A stretch of 64,000 nt of DNA. It comes from Pyropia yezoensis (taxonomy: Eukaryota; Rhodophyta; Bangiophyceae; Bangiales; Bangiaceae). The stretch spans positions 4,394,299-4,458,298 of the forward strand of contig CM020620.1 in NCBI GenBank assembly GCA_009829735.1. Direction: 5' to 3'. The translations under genes were made by a program, and so were the position numbers. The stretch's first letter is position 1. Each line of letters opens with the position of its first letter. The notes under the pieces are model-generated. The model was not told the origin of the DNA, ran no database searches, and saw only the letters and a program-made list of their open reading frames with translations. This document shows positions 22,092 to 34,359 of this stretch, in pieces.

Positions 22092-24443
22092 GGTCGGGGG
22101 TGCGGGCTTCTAGTTGGGGCCAACAATGACAAGGGAGTCGTGGGGGGGGGGGGGGGGGGTGGGGTGGGGGCGGGATGGAGAAGACGCGTTGGTGGCGACT
22201 CTAGTGGGTGGGGGGGGGTGAGGGCGGGTGGGCCCGGGCACGGGAATTGAGAAAAGAGAGGAAGACTGACGAGGTGTCTGCCGGTGGGGCAGGGGAGGGA
22301 GGGGTGGGCACGGTTGGTGTGCACGGTGGCGGTGCCGACGACGGGGGGTGGGGGCGCGCAGCTCCTACATGACCACCGCGAGCGCCTGTGGTCAGGCCCC
22401 AGCCGGGGCGCGCCGTATATGTACTCCGCAGCCCCACATGTGCGCAGAGCTCCCGCCGGCCTGGGCAACCTCCCCCCGGTCTGCCGGTTGCGGCACCCTC
22501 CCGCCCACCTCCCGGACGGGGCAAGCCGCCCCCACCCCCACCCCCCTCCTCCCCGCCTCGCCGCTCGACGGACACGCCCCGCACGCTGCCCCGCCAACCC
22601 GCTCCCCTCTCGCCTCTCGGCTCGCAGGCGCGGGGACGCCCCCCCCCCCCCCCCCCCGTTGCCCTCATTCTGCCTCCCGCTGAGGGGCCACGCGGAGCTG
22701 GGCGGCATTGAAAAAACGACAGGCGGTGGCCCCCACCATAGTGATACCAGGGTTCCCGTTGCGACTCCTCGCCCGCCCCACCACCCCTTTCCTCCCCCCC
22801 ACCTGCCCCTCGCAACGGCCCTCTCCGAGGGACGCAGGCCGAACGGGTGGCCCGCAGTGCCGCTTCGCAAGGGACAGGAGAAAGAAAAAAAAAAAAAAGA
22901 AGAAAAAAACTGTAGAGGATGACAAGAGCCCTCGGGGGCGGGATGGGGAGGGGGGAGGGGCTGGCTGGTTGGCTGGCTGGCTGGCTGGCCGGCTGGCTGG
23001 CTGGCTGGCTCGCTGGCCGGCGGGCCGGCTCGCTCGCTGGCGACAGCGGCTGCGCAGTGCTGCGGCCGGCTGGCCGCCCCCAACCCGCCGTGGCGCACGC
23101 GTCTGACGGGCGCCGCCGCCCACCCACCCCCCCCCCGCATTCGCACCTTTCCCACTCACCGGCCGCGGCGGGCGGCTACGAAATACCAGCCACGGTCACG
23201 CCGCCCGCCTCGCGGGCGCGTCGGCGGACGGCGCGTCGCACGCGCGGCGCTGCACGGCGCGGCGTGGGCACGTGCGCGGGACGCGGCCGCGCACCCGGGT
23301 CGGGGGGGCGAGTGGCGGCCGGCCGGGTCCTTGCGCGTCCATTCATCTGTCTGTCGGGGCCCTCGAGCCCACCCCCTCCTCCGCTCCCCCCCCGCCTCCC
23401 CTCTTTCCCACCTCTGGCCCCCATCCCCCCCCCATCACCTCCATCACCACCACCACCACCACCACCCCACCCAGCCCCTCTCTCAGGTGGCTCCCCTCGT
23501 CCCTGCCCACCATAGCAAAAAAAGGCACCCGCCTCCCCCACCCCTCAAAACGCTTGGCACAGCGTGGCCACGTCTGCCGTGGTCGCGCGGGGCGGACGCG
23601 GGGGAGCGTCACGAGCCCCAGCCGCCTGCCCGCCAGGGCGCGCGCGCTCCCCCAGCGTGGCCCGCCGCGTGTCGGTGCCGCGTGTCGGCCGTCGACAGTC
23701 GCGCCAGCCGCGCCTCTGGCCGGCCGGCAGGGATGGGGGGGGGGGTGGGGGGGGGGGGGGCGCCGACGCCGCCACCCGCAGCAGGCGCCAGTCGCGGGAG
23801 CGGGAACGGACTGGCTTGGCAACAGGGGGGGGGGGGGGAATCGGGGGGTGGGTAGATGGGTGGAGTTGGGTGGGTAGGCACAGGCGGGGGAGCTCTGTTG
23901 GAGACGGAGCGGCGAAGAGGGCCGGGAGGGGGGGGGGAGCGCAGGCGGGGGCCGGGCGGCGTCAAGATACGCGGCACGCCGACTGTGCCGCTGTCGTGGC
24001 TTGGAGTGCGGTGTCCTCCGTGTTGCGTGACCGAGTCCCCGCTTCGGACGCCTGGCTGGCGCAATGACACCCGCCTATGGGCACACGGCCTGACGACGGA
24101 GGAGCCGGGGGGGTGCGGGGGACGGTCGGGGGGGGGGGTGGGAGTGTGGCGGGTGGGAATCTAGAGGCGAGGGGCGGGGGGGAGTCGGTCGGTCGGGCTA
24201 CTCGTCGGGAAGAGGGAGGACACGTGCGAGAGCAACCGCAGCAGATGCAGCGCCGCCGCACAAGTACGAGCGAGGGGCCCTCTGTATGGGCACTGGCGTG
24301 CGCGTGTCAACGGTAGATCCTACATGGCCGTCTCATGCCCACCGCATGCCCGCCGGCGGTGGGCCACGAGCGCTGGGTGCAGCATGGAGAGAGGCTCACC
24401 TCGTGGGGGGCAGTCAGAGAGCGGGGGGTTGGGCAGGCCTGCG
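22092..24443. other. GC-rich intergenic with simple repeats, no gene seen
   Basis: The first few hundred bases should include the promoter of the CDCA7-type gene on the minus strand. The stretch holds an 18-base G run (22142-22159), a 19-base C run (22639-22657), an A-rich stretch near 22890-22910, a GGCT microsatellite and a CAC run near 23440-23465. No open frame is convincing. Confidence 0.45.
22960..23045. repeat. GGCT/GGCC tetranucleotide microsatellite
   Basis: Tandem GGCT units with GGTT, GGCC and CGCT variants. It reads as a Leu-Ala-Gly-Trp repeat on one strand, which is an artefact of the unit. Confidence 0.85.
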
Positions 24444-24521
24444 CAGTGGTGCTAAAACCGGGATCCACCACAAGCCTGTTTCTCGCAGGAAAAGGTTGTG
24501 CGCGGCTTGTGCAACAGGCAC
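24444..24521 (+). repeat. left terminal inverted repeat of the hAT-like element
   Basis: Begins CAGTGGTGCTAAAACC and pairs with 25567-25643. Confidence 0.85.
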
Positions 24522-25566
24522 TGCCGGCTGAAACGACGGGTGAAACGACCTCAAACCTTGGTGGCAAAGCCGACTTGAAGCAGGAGAAAGTTCGACAAAG
24601 TGCGTCGTGTTATGCTCACGCATCGCGAATAGATGGATAAAGAGTACCCATTAAGTGTCTGAAACTCCAAGAAGATGAACCAGTCGCCGTGAAGAGCGCA
24701 CTGCCCATACACACAACAGGTACAGCTACCGGCTACCCCCGCCATCACCCCCGCCGACCACAGCCGCAGGTCACTGCTGTCGAACGCCGCAGGCGCCGGC
24801 AAACCCCGCAGGCCACCGCCGCAGTCCCCAGCGGCATGCCATTGCTGCAGGCCAAACCCGTCAGCTCCCCCCGCCGGCCACCGCCGCAGGCCACCCCGAC
24901 CATATCGTCGGTCGCAGCGGCGGGGGGGGGGAGGGGAGGGAATGGAGGGGGGGAGGGGGGGGGTTTGGGAGGTGGAGCATGGCGGGGGCACGATGCGTCG
25001 TACAGCTTGTCGCGGGGGGACGCCAACGCCTAATCAGCGTGGTGCCCATGTGCCTAGCACTTCGTAGCCACGTGACGATTGCAGTGAAGGGAGCACGAAC
25101 GCGAAAACTAACCTGTGCTGAGTCTGTTTATTTCTTTGCAATGTCTCAGTCAGTTGCCTCTGGCAATCCATCCCGACTCCTTGTTGGAGGGTGTGGGTCG
25201 GCTAACAAGGGGCTTCGCAAGTCTCATCAGACTACAAAGTGTGCTCTCCAGTCCCAGGTCAGATGCCAGTGGGGCCGCCTATTCCAGGGGTACTTCCTCT
25301 CAGTTCAGGCCGAACACGCCTTATCGCGGCCTGTGACCGACGTGCTGCCACGGCCAAGTGCTTGTGCGATGCTTGTCAAGTGTTGTTGGATGGGCCTGAA
25401 AGACGTAAGAACACACTCTTTTTACATCTTCTGGTACGCACCGTCGCTGCGCGTCTTGTCATACCATCATAATCGTGTGTGGGGGCGACGTCTAGGGGCA
25501 TTGCACGAGCCACAAAAAAAGGACAAAAAAAATCGGCCTGTATGGGGGTGTGGAGGGGGGTTCAGG

Positions 25567-25643
25567 GTGCCACTTGACAAGCCGCGCACAAGCTTTTCCC
25601 GCAAGAAACAGGCTTGCGGTGGATCCCGGTTTTAGCACCACTG
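25567..25643 (-). repeat. right terminal inverted repeat of the hAT-like element
   Basis: Reverse complement of 24444-24521 with a few mismatches; ends GGTTTTAGCACCACTG. Confidence 0.85.
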
Positions 25644-28035
25644 CGCTGCGGCAGCTCACAGGCCATTATGCTGGCGGGCTGGGTGTGGGCGGGGGGGGGG
25701 GGGGCAGGGGGGGGGGGGGGATCATTCTTATGAGAGCCCCCCCCCTCCTCTGCGGATGGGACCCGCCCTCGTCGCTTCCTTAGAGGACCATCGGGGGTCT
25801 GTGAGGAGGACACGCCTCTTTCAGTCGCGCCTCTTGGGGTCTCGCGACCGAGATAGCCAAACAGACCCTTGGCCTCTCGCGACCATGGAATGAGATGGTG
25901 CAGCCACGGTGTAGCCTCGCGCTCACAAATTGAGCTGGCAGGGGTGGTGAGGGGAGGAGAGGGTGGACGTGAGCCGGTCGGGGGGGGGGGAGCTGGCCGC
26001 AGTGGCGCCTCGTCGGCGACCAGACGCGACGGTCTGGCCGTCCCGATGCACACGGGTGGGGGAGAGGATAGGTGCTGGCCGTTTGCAGGAGCACCCGTTC
26101 ACCACTCGTGCCGTACCCGGCGGCGGGGAAGTGGCGGTGCGGCAGACTGGTCAACCGGCACGAGGACCCCGCCTCTGCGGCCATGGGGTAGGGTAGTGCC
26201 AGTCGAAAGAGAGGTGTTCCCTTCCCCCCCTCCCCACCCTACCAACCCCCCGCGGCCGTGGTGGCGGCCGGGTGCCACCCGTCGGCGCCCGTCCGCCGAG
26301 CGTCGTCGCCGTTTGCGCGGTGGAGGGGCGTGGCGGCGCCCTGGGGCGCCCGCGCGCGTCACACCTCGCGCCGCGGTCGGCGGCCGCGCCCGGGGCGCTG
26401 GGGCCCGCCGGCCCTCTGCGCCCGAGTCCACGGCTCCCTGCCACACGCACTGGCCCGGGCCGGGGTGGGTGGTGGGCGGTGTTTGGGGGATGGGGGGGTG
26501 GGGGGTGAGGCCGTGTTGGGCGGCCGGGCCGGCAAGGGATTTAGCGAAGATGGTACTTGGAAGAGCGCCACGATGGCACCTACCGTGGCCAGTCGTTCGC
26601 TTACTTCCTCCCGCACCCACCCACTCAAGGGAGTGGGGGGGCGGAAGCGTCGTTTCAGAAACGAGTCGTGACAGGCACGCACCCTTCCTTTTTCGGGACG
26701 GACGGGCACGATGGCCGAAACTTGTGCTTGCTGGCTCAGACCGTTCTCGTGATCGGAAAGCGGTTCCAACCTCACCGATGCTTCATTGTCGTTTGGCTGG
26801 CAAGGCAAGTGCCAGTCAGCAGTACACCCGGATACACTTCACTGTATTCGAATGGAGACGCAAGTCGTTTCAATAACCATCCCAGAGGTTGGAGAGTCCC
26901 CCCCCGCCTTGGACCCTTGAGGGAGCCCGGTGTGTTGGACGACGCCCAACACAGAGGCCTTGTCATCGGAGGCCGGCTGCACTTGAAAGCCCTTCAATAA
27001 AGCTGTTTACCTTGGTGACATTCTGCCCTTAACAGTACTTTCCATTTTCGATGGGAAAAGCGCCAAGCACAGGCCATTGTGGGTTACCGGATGTGAGATC
27101 GGTCATCGATAGATCGGTGCTTACAGCGAGGAGACTCGGTTTTCCGTCTGCCCTCGAGCCCCTGCACACATGTGAGCTCTCGGTGCAATCGCGCAACAAT
27201 TTGGGCTTTGAGCTACTGCGTTAAGGGCGCTGGCCTGTCTCATCCGCGAGTGGCGAGACGGGCAGCGCGCACGTTGCGGGTCACCGAGTGGCCGGGTGGG
27301 CCTGTCTGGTGAGCCCCCCCGCCGCCAGGTGATCTGTGTTGTTCCCATCGGGATCTTCTTGTGCCCGCACCCCCCCTCTGCCGCCAGCCACGTGGGCGCA
27401 AGAGTGCCGGCCGGCGCGGACGCCCTCAGGGCAGCAGGCTGCCAGCCTCTCTTGCCACGAGGGGGGCCGTCGCCACAACCGGTGCCCCAAGTCAACCGGC
27501 GCGGCGGCGCCTCCTCGCATTTCGAGGTCGGCGCTGGATGGCCGTTCATGTCTCTTTAGCCGGGCCCGCGCCATTGAGGAGGAGGGCGTCAAAACACCAT
27601 CACCAACCGCTCCCTGTGTTGTTTGGGGGGGTCGAGTGGAGCAGAGTAGTGGGGATTGCTCACCAGTGGTTGTGGTCGCCCTCTGGCGGGGGGAGGATGG
27701 ATTATGCGAGTGTCCGCAACCTGAGTGGGCCTCAGGAGCGCATTCTGTTTGCAAAAGCGCAGTGCTCTTAAGCCTGGTTGGTGCGACAACTGCTGGGCGC
27801 GGCCACGAAGGATGGGAGGGAGTGGGAGCGGCGTGGCGTGGGGGAAGGATACAGTCTTTCTCCACTCCTGTGACATCCTTTCTTGGGCACGGTGTCTAGT
27901 AACCAATGTAGGTCGACCGCGGATGATCGCACTCTTGCACCGATCGTTCCGAGGTTGATCGGAATGCTGAATTAAAAATAAATTGAACTCCACAAGTTCT
28001 TCATTTCGCCATATTTAAGATCATTTGAGGAGGCA
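25644..28035. other. intergenic, no confident gene
   Basis: G-rich runs lie near 25690-25720. A plus frame ending at 27000 (GTDGHDGRNLCLLAQTVL and on) has fairly natural composition, and AATAAA overlaps its stop, but it matches no family I know and I do not call it. The rest is compositional. Confidence 0.4.
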
Positions 28036-28170
28036 CCCACCGTCGTCGCACCCACCGTCGTCGCACCCACCGTCGTCGCACCCACCGTCGTCGCACCCAC
28101 CGTCGTCGCACCCACCGTCGTCGCACCCACCGTCGTCGCACCCATCCTCGTCGCACCCATCCTCGTCGCA
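28036..28170. repeat. 15-bp tandem repeat, 9 units
   Basis: Unit CCCACCGTCGTCGCA: seven perfect units, then two variants with ATCCTC. The array ends 33 bp before the probable start codon of the transposase remains, so it may be part of the element's 5' end or a later expansion. Confidence 0.9.
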
Positions 28171-28203
28171 CCCACGCACCACGATCGCACGCACCAACCG
28201 CCG

Positions 28204-30423
28204 ATGCAGCCATCGTCGGCACCGCCCGACCGTGTACCCCCCGCCTCTCACAACCTGGCCGATGCTACTCGTTCACGCTCCCCTCCGACTGATACCCCTC
28301 GAATCCCCATCACCCCTCCACTATCCACGTCTGGTACCGCGGTTGCTGCTACTGTTGAGGCTGCGATTGAGAGGGCTGTACCTGATTTGATGCATGAGTG
28401 GCCCCATGCTGTCCGGGACGCTGCTAGGGCGGCGGCGGCAGCGTGCGAGGGCCTGCTGGCAACATCGGAGGGCCAATCAAGGCGAAACTACGACGCAGAG
28501 CAGTGCAGCGGGCCGCAACCTGCGCTCGTAGCTGCCGGTCGACGGCGCCGCCAGGCCCGGCAGGACATTTCGATCCGCGTAAAAAAGCAGATTGTCCGCC
28601 TACGTGACGCCAACGTTTCGTGGCCCGTGGTTCTCCGCCAGCTGTCCATCCCCGTTCGAGGCGGAACGCCCAGATGATCATGGCGGACGCAGCCATCTAC
28701 AGGGGAATTCCTGATGATGCCAGGACACTGGGGCGCAGCACCGTCGGATGGGCAAGTGGCCGGAGCTGGACGCCCTTGTTTATGAGTGGTACTTGGCTAT
28801 ATATGCCCTGGGTCACAGGAGGATCCCCATCACCACCGCCTTGCTGCAGGAAGGCGCCACCATGATCGCAGCTCGGCAGGGCATCGCCGGGTTTTCGGCC
28901 AGCCATGGCTGGGTGCGGGGCTTTTTGAAGAGGTTTGACATATGTAACGTCGCCATGCACGGGCAGGCCGGCGAGGTCAACTTGGCGCTGGCTGCATCGG
29001 CGATGCAGGACATCCGCCGCACCCTCGAAGCGTACCCCCCGGAACGCATCTACATCATGGATGAGACAGGGCTCCTGTACAGATGCTTACCCTCTCGCTC
29101 ATACGTGCCGCGGCGTGACCGGCGCCACGCGCGCGGCACCAAGGCCATGCGGCACATGGACCGCGTCACCTTGGTGCTTTGCACCAACGCTACGGGCACG
29201 CAAAAGCTTCCTGTCTCCATTATTGGTGAGGCGGAGCGGCCCATGTGCTTCCGCGGGGTGGGCAACGAATGCCCCCTTCCCTACTTCAATCAAAAAGGCT
29301 TGGATGGATTGACACGTGTACGCGCGATGGTGGAATACGGTCTTCCTCCGGGCGGTTCGGGAGCGCCATCGCGGCGCCAAATGTGCGCTGATCATGGACA
29401 ACTCATCCACCCACGATGTGTCGCTACGAGCGGACGACGTGGAAATTTTCTTTCTTCCTCCAAACGTTACGGCCATTTATCAGCCGATGGACGCTGGGGT
29501 CATCGCGGCTCTCAAGCGGCGCTACAAGCGGCGGCTATTGGGTGTGCTGGTGACCTGGTTCCCACTGCCCTCGCGGCGTCAGTCCTCCCCGACCCCCCCT
29601 GACCCATCGGCGAGTCCCGCCGCTGCCCCTCCCCCACCCCCGCCAACTGCGCCGCGAGCTTTCTCCCCTGCCTCCGCCAACCCGCCACCTGGGACTCTAC
29701 CCCCCGCCTCCGCCACCACACGGCCCGGTCTCCCCGCCCCCTTACCGGCCGCTACTACGTCTGCCGCGTCGGGCACCCCCCCCCGCACACCCCCAACCCC
29801 AGCCTCCGCTGCTGCACCGCCGGCTGCTCCACCAGCGCCCTCAGGCTTTCGACCAGAGAGCGAGGCCCTTTGGGTGGCCCCAACCACGGACGTGCTGATG
29901 GAATATGGCCCCGCACGGCTTCCAGGCCTCGAGGCCCTCGACCATGAGGCCGACGTCGCTGCTGCGGGACCGCTGCTGGCCGCCCTGCTGCCCGCGCCGG
30001 AGGACGTGCCGCGCCCGCGACGGAACTGTGGCCTCTGGCCACGCCCACCTCAAGGACGCCTCCACCATGATTTTTGAGGAGTGGGAGAAGATGACAAGGG
30101 AGGCCATTGTGCATTGCTGGGTGAAGTCTACTGTTTTACCTGTCTCAATGACGGCCTCTCTGGTGTCTGAGCACGCGGAGTACCGGCAGTGGTTCGCTAG
30201 CGTGGCGGAGGATGTTGAGGAGGTGCTCACACTCTTGCGAGGGACGTCTCTTGGACGGGAGGTGGTGGGGGGGGAGAGCGAGCACGATGCTCGAGAGGGT
30301 GTGCGACTTTGGCTGGGGGCAGAGGATGAGGAGGATTCGATCGTGGACACGGCTGACTTGATGATTTTTCCAACCAGTGACGCCTCAGGGGACGATGAGG
30401 AGGCGCCTCTGGAGGAAGATTAA
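28204..30423 (+). pseudogene. pogo/Tigger-type (CENP-B-like, DDE_1) transposase, frameshifted
   Basis: The parts run in family order but in different frames. First comes an N-terminal CENP-B/psq helix-turn-helix near 28575-28660 (KKQIVRLRDANVSWPVVL). A Tc5/CENP-B second DNA-binding domain follows near 28750-28940 (ALVYEWYLAIYALG, FSASHGWVRGFLKRF). The DDE_1 core has its first Asp in YIMDETGLLYRC near 29055, the second in ALIMDNSSTHD near 29390 and the third in AIYQPMDAGV near 29485. A C-terminal tail has MIFEEWEKMTREAIVHCW near 30070, ending at the stop before 30424. The reading frame changes about four times (near 28670, 28745, 29325 and 30040), so the copy is not functional. A proline-rich insert (about 29570-29870) separates the core from the tail. 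No terminal inverted repeats were found. Confidence 0.88.
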
Positions 30424-32821
30424 ATCACGTGGTGTGCATTAGTGAGCGCGAGCTATGCTTCCTTTTGATTAATTGGCAACACCAGCGGCCAGTGTCGGCG
30501 CTCCAGCTTGTACGGTAGCGGCGTGTGCGGAGCACGGAGGGGTGCCAGTACAGCCAGGCTGCATAACAGGGAGCGCACACGCTTGTGGGAGGAACGCGCA
30601 TGGGGGATGCGTGTGCGCACCCCCCGCACAACACGACTCCTTCCTATCACCCTTGCATCCACCGCGGTTATCGTCCCTCCGCCGCCGCTCTTGTTGCTGC
30701 CATGTAGCGCCAGGCGCCAGGACGACAGCAATTGGACACTGGGGGGGGAAGGTCGGCAGCGTCTGGGAGAACGGGACCATTAACAGAGGAAGCGGCAGAT
30801 AGAGGGGCAGGAGGGGCCGCGCTGCACGCGCCTGAATCATATCATGTCCATAGAGGCTGTCCTCCCAGCACCTGCGCACCCGCGGGGACGCCCCTGGCCT
30901 TGTTGCATGCCGCCGGGGTGGTGGCGGCGTTATCGTTGGGGGGGGGGGCCATTCGCTCCAGCCCGCATCGTGCGTCCATGATGGACGTCAAGGATGCTGT
31001 GGCTTCAAAGTGATTAAAAAGAGTGGGAATGGGGCAATGTCCTGCATGCCACCCCCGCACGCACGGGACCGCAGCTGACAGCCACGCGGCGACCCCCACC
31101 TGAGTCGGCATAACGCAAAGGCAGAGGAGCCGAAAAACCAGCGGATAAAAAAAAAGAGAGGAGAGGGGGGGGGTCCGCTCTCGACTCATTCCCCCACAAG
31201 GGAGCCGCAGGAGCCCGCATCGGCTCTGCGACCAAGCTCCTCCCCGTCTCAAAAATACAGTATCAAAACGCATTGGGTGGTGGGGACCAGGAAAGGGGAC
31301 GCGGCGAGCCTCCCGCGCATCACTCCGCGCGACGGCTATGGAAGCCCGTATCGCCACCGCTGCCGGGGCCGGCGCCATCTCAAAGTCGCACTTTGGGAGC
31401 GCGTTGGGAAACATAGGGGGGGGTGACGGGGTGGCGTGCCCCCTGCCCATCACTGCACACAAGGTCCGCCGACGTCCGTGCCGGCACTGCCATCATGTTC
31501 GCCACCTCCTCAAAGTAGTAGTACGAAATTGCATTAGGAGGTTGGGACCGGGGGGGGATGTTGGGACAGGAGGAGGGATGGGAAGGGAGGAGGGGGCCTG
31601 GGAAGGGAAGAGGGATGGGAAAGGAGGGGAAAGGGGGGCAAGCTTGCGGGGGACAATCAATTACTCCCGCCGCCGACGTCCCCTCCTGCATGGCCACGGG
31701 TGCTGGCGGCGTATGAAAACCATATTAAAACTGGGGGTGGTTGGTGGGGGGGGGGGGGTTGGAGCGGCACATCACGGGAACGGCACCGCATGCAAACGGC
31801 ATCACCACGCTGGCCGCCTCTGCCACTAGCTTTTGTCAGAAGCGCCCTGAAAAAGCAGTTTGATACGGGCATGTAGGTGTTGAGGCGGGGTGAAAAGGCG
31901 GCGCGCCCCCCGCACACAGTCGCACATCCCCACGCATCCACCGCCGACGACCCGCCAGCCACCACCACCAGCGTCCTCAGCGTACCAAAGTTGTATAATA
32001 ATATCGCAGGGTTGACGGGGAATAAGGGGAGGGGGTGGCGTGCCCACATCCGTCGCCGACGCCCCTGCATTGAAGTCGGAAAGTTGTAGTTATCCGTGGC
32101 GGCGGCGCAGCCGCCACAGGCGGTGGCGAGCGGTACGAGGGGGTGGTGCGTCGGGGAGGGGGGGGGCGCGGGGGGAGGGGAGAGTCGGGGCGAGGGGGGC
32201 GTCTCCTGGGGGGAGCCAGGCGGGGGGGGCGGGGACGGCCGGCGAGGGGGGAGCCCGCCGCCTCCCCGCCCCCCCCCCGGGGCCGCCGCCGCCGGCGCCG
32301 CCCTGCCGCGCCCCCTGCCGCGCCCCCGCCCCCCCCGGCCGCCGCGCTCCCCCCCGCGGCCGGCCGCAGCGTCCCCCCCCCGCGGCCAGCCGCCGCCCTC
32401 CCCCCCCGTAGGGGGGAAGTTTGTGAGGGGAGGCGGGGGCCGGCACGCACCTCGTTGATGGGCCCCGACAAGGACCGCCGCCGCCCCCGCCATCACGGTC
32501 GTAATCGCCGCCGCCGATGGTGCGCCCAGGTGGCAGGTCCGGGGAGAGATGCGCGACGAGGGGGGGGAATACCGACGGGGGGTGACCTTGGAGGTTGAAC
32601 GGCAGGGGGGGGGGTGGGAGAGGATGGGTGCGCGGCGTGCCCATCGCGCACAGGCCAGCACGACCACAGCCGTGGCCCCCGCTGCGGCTGCGGTCCCTGC
32701 CAATGTCTTCTCTCATAGAAAGGGCCACGGAGCGCCGCGGGTACCTGTATGAGGGGGAGAGGGGGAGGCAGACTGTGCAACACGCAGACGGATAAATGTT
32801 GGGAGACGAAGGGGAGGAGGT

Positions 32822-32857
<36 letters not shown>

Positions 32858-33895
32858 CGGAGGGGAGGGGGGGGGAGGGGCGGAGGACACCGCGGCAAGC
32901 GTGGTACAGCACGCGGGCGCGCAGACCGAGGCGAGTTGGACCACACGCGCTCCCTCCCGCTCTTGCCCGTGCGCCCGTCACTGGGTTGCGCGGCGCTCAC
33001 TCGCCGAGTGCTGGCCCAGGTCAGGGGTACAGTAAATGTAACAATGATTCCCCCCTGTCGACCCGAAAGTCCGTTTTCTTGTGGATTTCAACCCTGGATG
33101 GCTCGCTCTTGGGGGCTAGATCGTGGCCAGCTGTCGGTCAACCGACCCAACGATTGTCTCCAAGCGCTCGTCTTCCCTCAACAGCTCCGCTCTCTGCCGG
33201 CAATCTGGCGGCGATCTGGGACACCGCGCACAGGGAACGATCGCCAAAAAGGGTGTCTAGGAATGGAGAGAGACTGTAGGCCAACCGTTGACAAGACCGG
33301 CGACACCTGCCCAGCCGCGGTTGTGCATACCAGGTGAGTGAGGGCCAGCATCCGTACGTGAAGAGGAGCGTAGAAAGGGTTGGGGAGGGGCCCCCCGCGG
33401 CAGCGTTGCGCAATGGGTCGTTCGTCAGGTGGGGTTGGGACATGGAAAGGGTGAAGGCGGGGATCGGCAAGGCGCGACTCTGTCTTCCACATACCAGAAT
33501 GGTTGCCTTGGAGCCGGCCTCATCTGCGCGCCGTCCCCGCCTCTCTTTTGCTCTGCAGTGGGGCTGTGCTAGCTTGGTTCCAGACAAAAATGGTCTGTGG
33601 TTCTGCCCTCGGAGGCCATAGCTAGTGAGCTCCTCCCCACCTTTCCGTTGACCACCCTCGATTAAGGACAGATATTGGATCGGGAGGAGCGGTATCTACG
33701 CTGTTCGAATGTTGGAACACAGCTCGAATGGTGGAACACCGCCGGATGTGCGTTTCCAGCTCGTTTGCCCATAGTCTGCCTCTCAAAACAGGCAAACAAC
33801 TAGAAAGAGCAGCAAGACATTGTGAAAAAAAAAAAGAACAGAGGCAAGAAGGCTCTTCGGACGATCTCTCTGACAGCGTAAAAAAAAAAATACAT
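30424..33895. other. GC-rich intergenic, no gene seen
   Basis: No recognisable protein. Purine-rich G tracts are frequent, especially 31540-31640 and 32140-32280. A 36-base G run lies at 32822-32857, and a 19-bp direct repeat near 33705-33742 (TCGAATGNTGGAACAC). Confidence 0.45.
32822..32857. repeat. 36-base G homopolymer
   Basis: The longest homopolymer in the window. True length is uncertain because such runs are error-prone. Confidence 0.9.
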
Positions 33896-34359
33896 ATTGC
33901 TGTTCTCCCAATTTTGGCCGATCCGGACAAGAACAACACTGCATGAACAACTGTGTGAGCCAATCGCGTGCTGGCAGGTGAGGGCGAGCCAATCGCGTGC
34001 TCTAGGGGCCCGATCGCCCAGAGCAGATGATTGGCTGCAGCCACAGTGGGCCTCTTACCAATCGCTGATTGGTCGAAACACTGTTGTTCTCTCGGCTAAG
34101 ATCGCCGAAGATTCCCCCCACATCGGCTCGTTCCTCTCCGGAACAGTTGTCCTGCTTGTCTTGGTGTCTGTTCCACTCAGGTTCTCCCCTCCATGTGATC
34201 GGAGTCCCGGGAAAGTCGCAGATCTTACTGTTTGCACAACAATGGAGGCTGATTTGGAGCACTCATTGGTCAGAGAGGCAGCCTGTGAGGCATGTCATTG
34301 GTCAGTGGACTCTTGTTCTTGTTCTTGTCCGGATCGGCTAAAATTGGGAGACCTGCAAT
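33896..34359. mobile_element. short inverted-repeat element (MITE-like), about 464 bp
   Basis: The ends form 41-bp inverted repeats: 33896-33936 (ATTGCTGTTCTCCCAATTTT and on) pairs with 34319-34359, with about four mismatches. The interior is AT-richer than its surroundings and non-coding. It contains a repeated GAGCCAATCGCGTGCT, and CCAATCA/ATTGGT motifs several times. No target duplication is evident, so the superfamily is unassigned. Confidence 0.65.

Larger units (their letters stand above)
24444..25643. mobile_element. hAT-like DNA transposon, about 1.2 kb, probably non-autonomous
   Basis: The ends are long inverted repeats. 24444-24521 reads CAGTGGTGCTAAAACCGGGA and its near-complement is at 25567-25643; about 78 bp match with roughly four mismatches in the first 66. 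The CAGTGGTxCTxAAxC start matches the hAT superfamily, whose TIRs typically begin CAG or TAG. A clean 8-bp target duplication is not seen (flanks GGCCTGCG and CGCTGCGG), so the insertion may be old. The interior lacks a full transposase. A short frame at about 25350-25440 reads AKCLCDACQVLL, then NTLFLHLL, which resembles a BED finger, the N-terminal domain of hAT transposases. The superfamily call rests on the TIR and this fragment. Confidence 0.7.

Noticed and set aside
22004-23155. Minus frame extending upstream of the CDCA7-type gene
   Set aside because: It is a different frame from the gene and reads through a GGCT microsatellite and G/C runs.
25869-27000. Plus frames around 25.9-27.0 kb as a host gene
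   Set aside because: Composition is partly natural and AATAAA overlaps one stop, but there is no recognised domain or splice structure.
28036-28170. CRISPR-like array
   Set aside because: Units are contiguous with no spacers and the genome is eukaryotic; the 24-bp array at 52427 is rejected for the same reason.
28021-28251. Minus-strand CDDGG repeat protein
   Set aside because: It is a direct translation of the 15-bp array with no flanking protein-like sequence.
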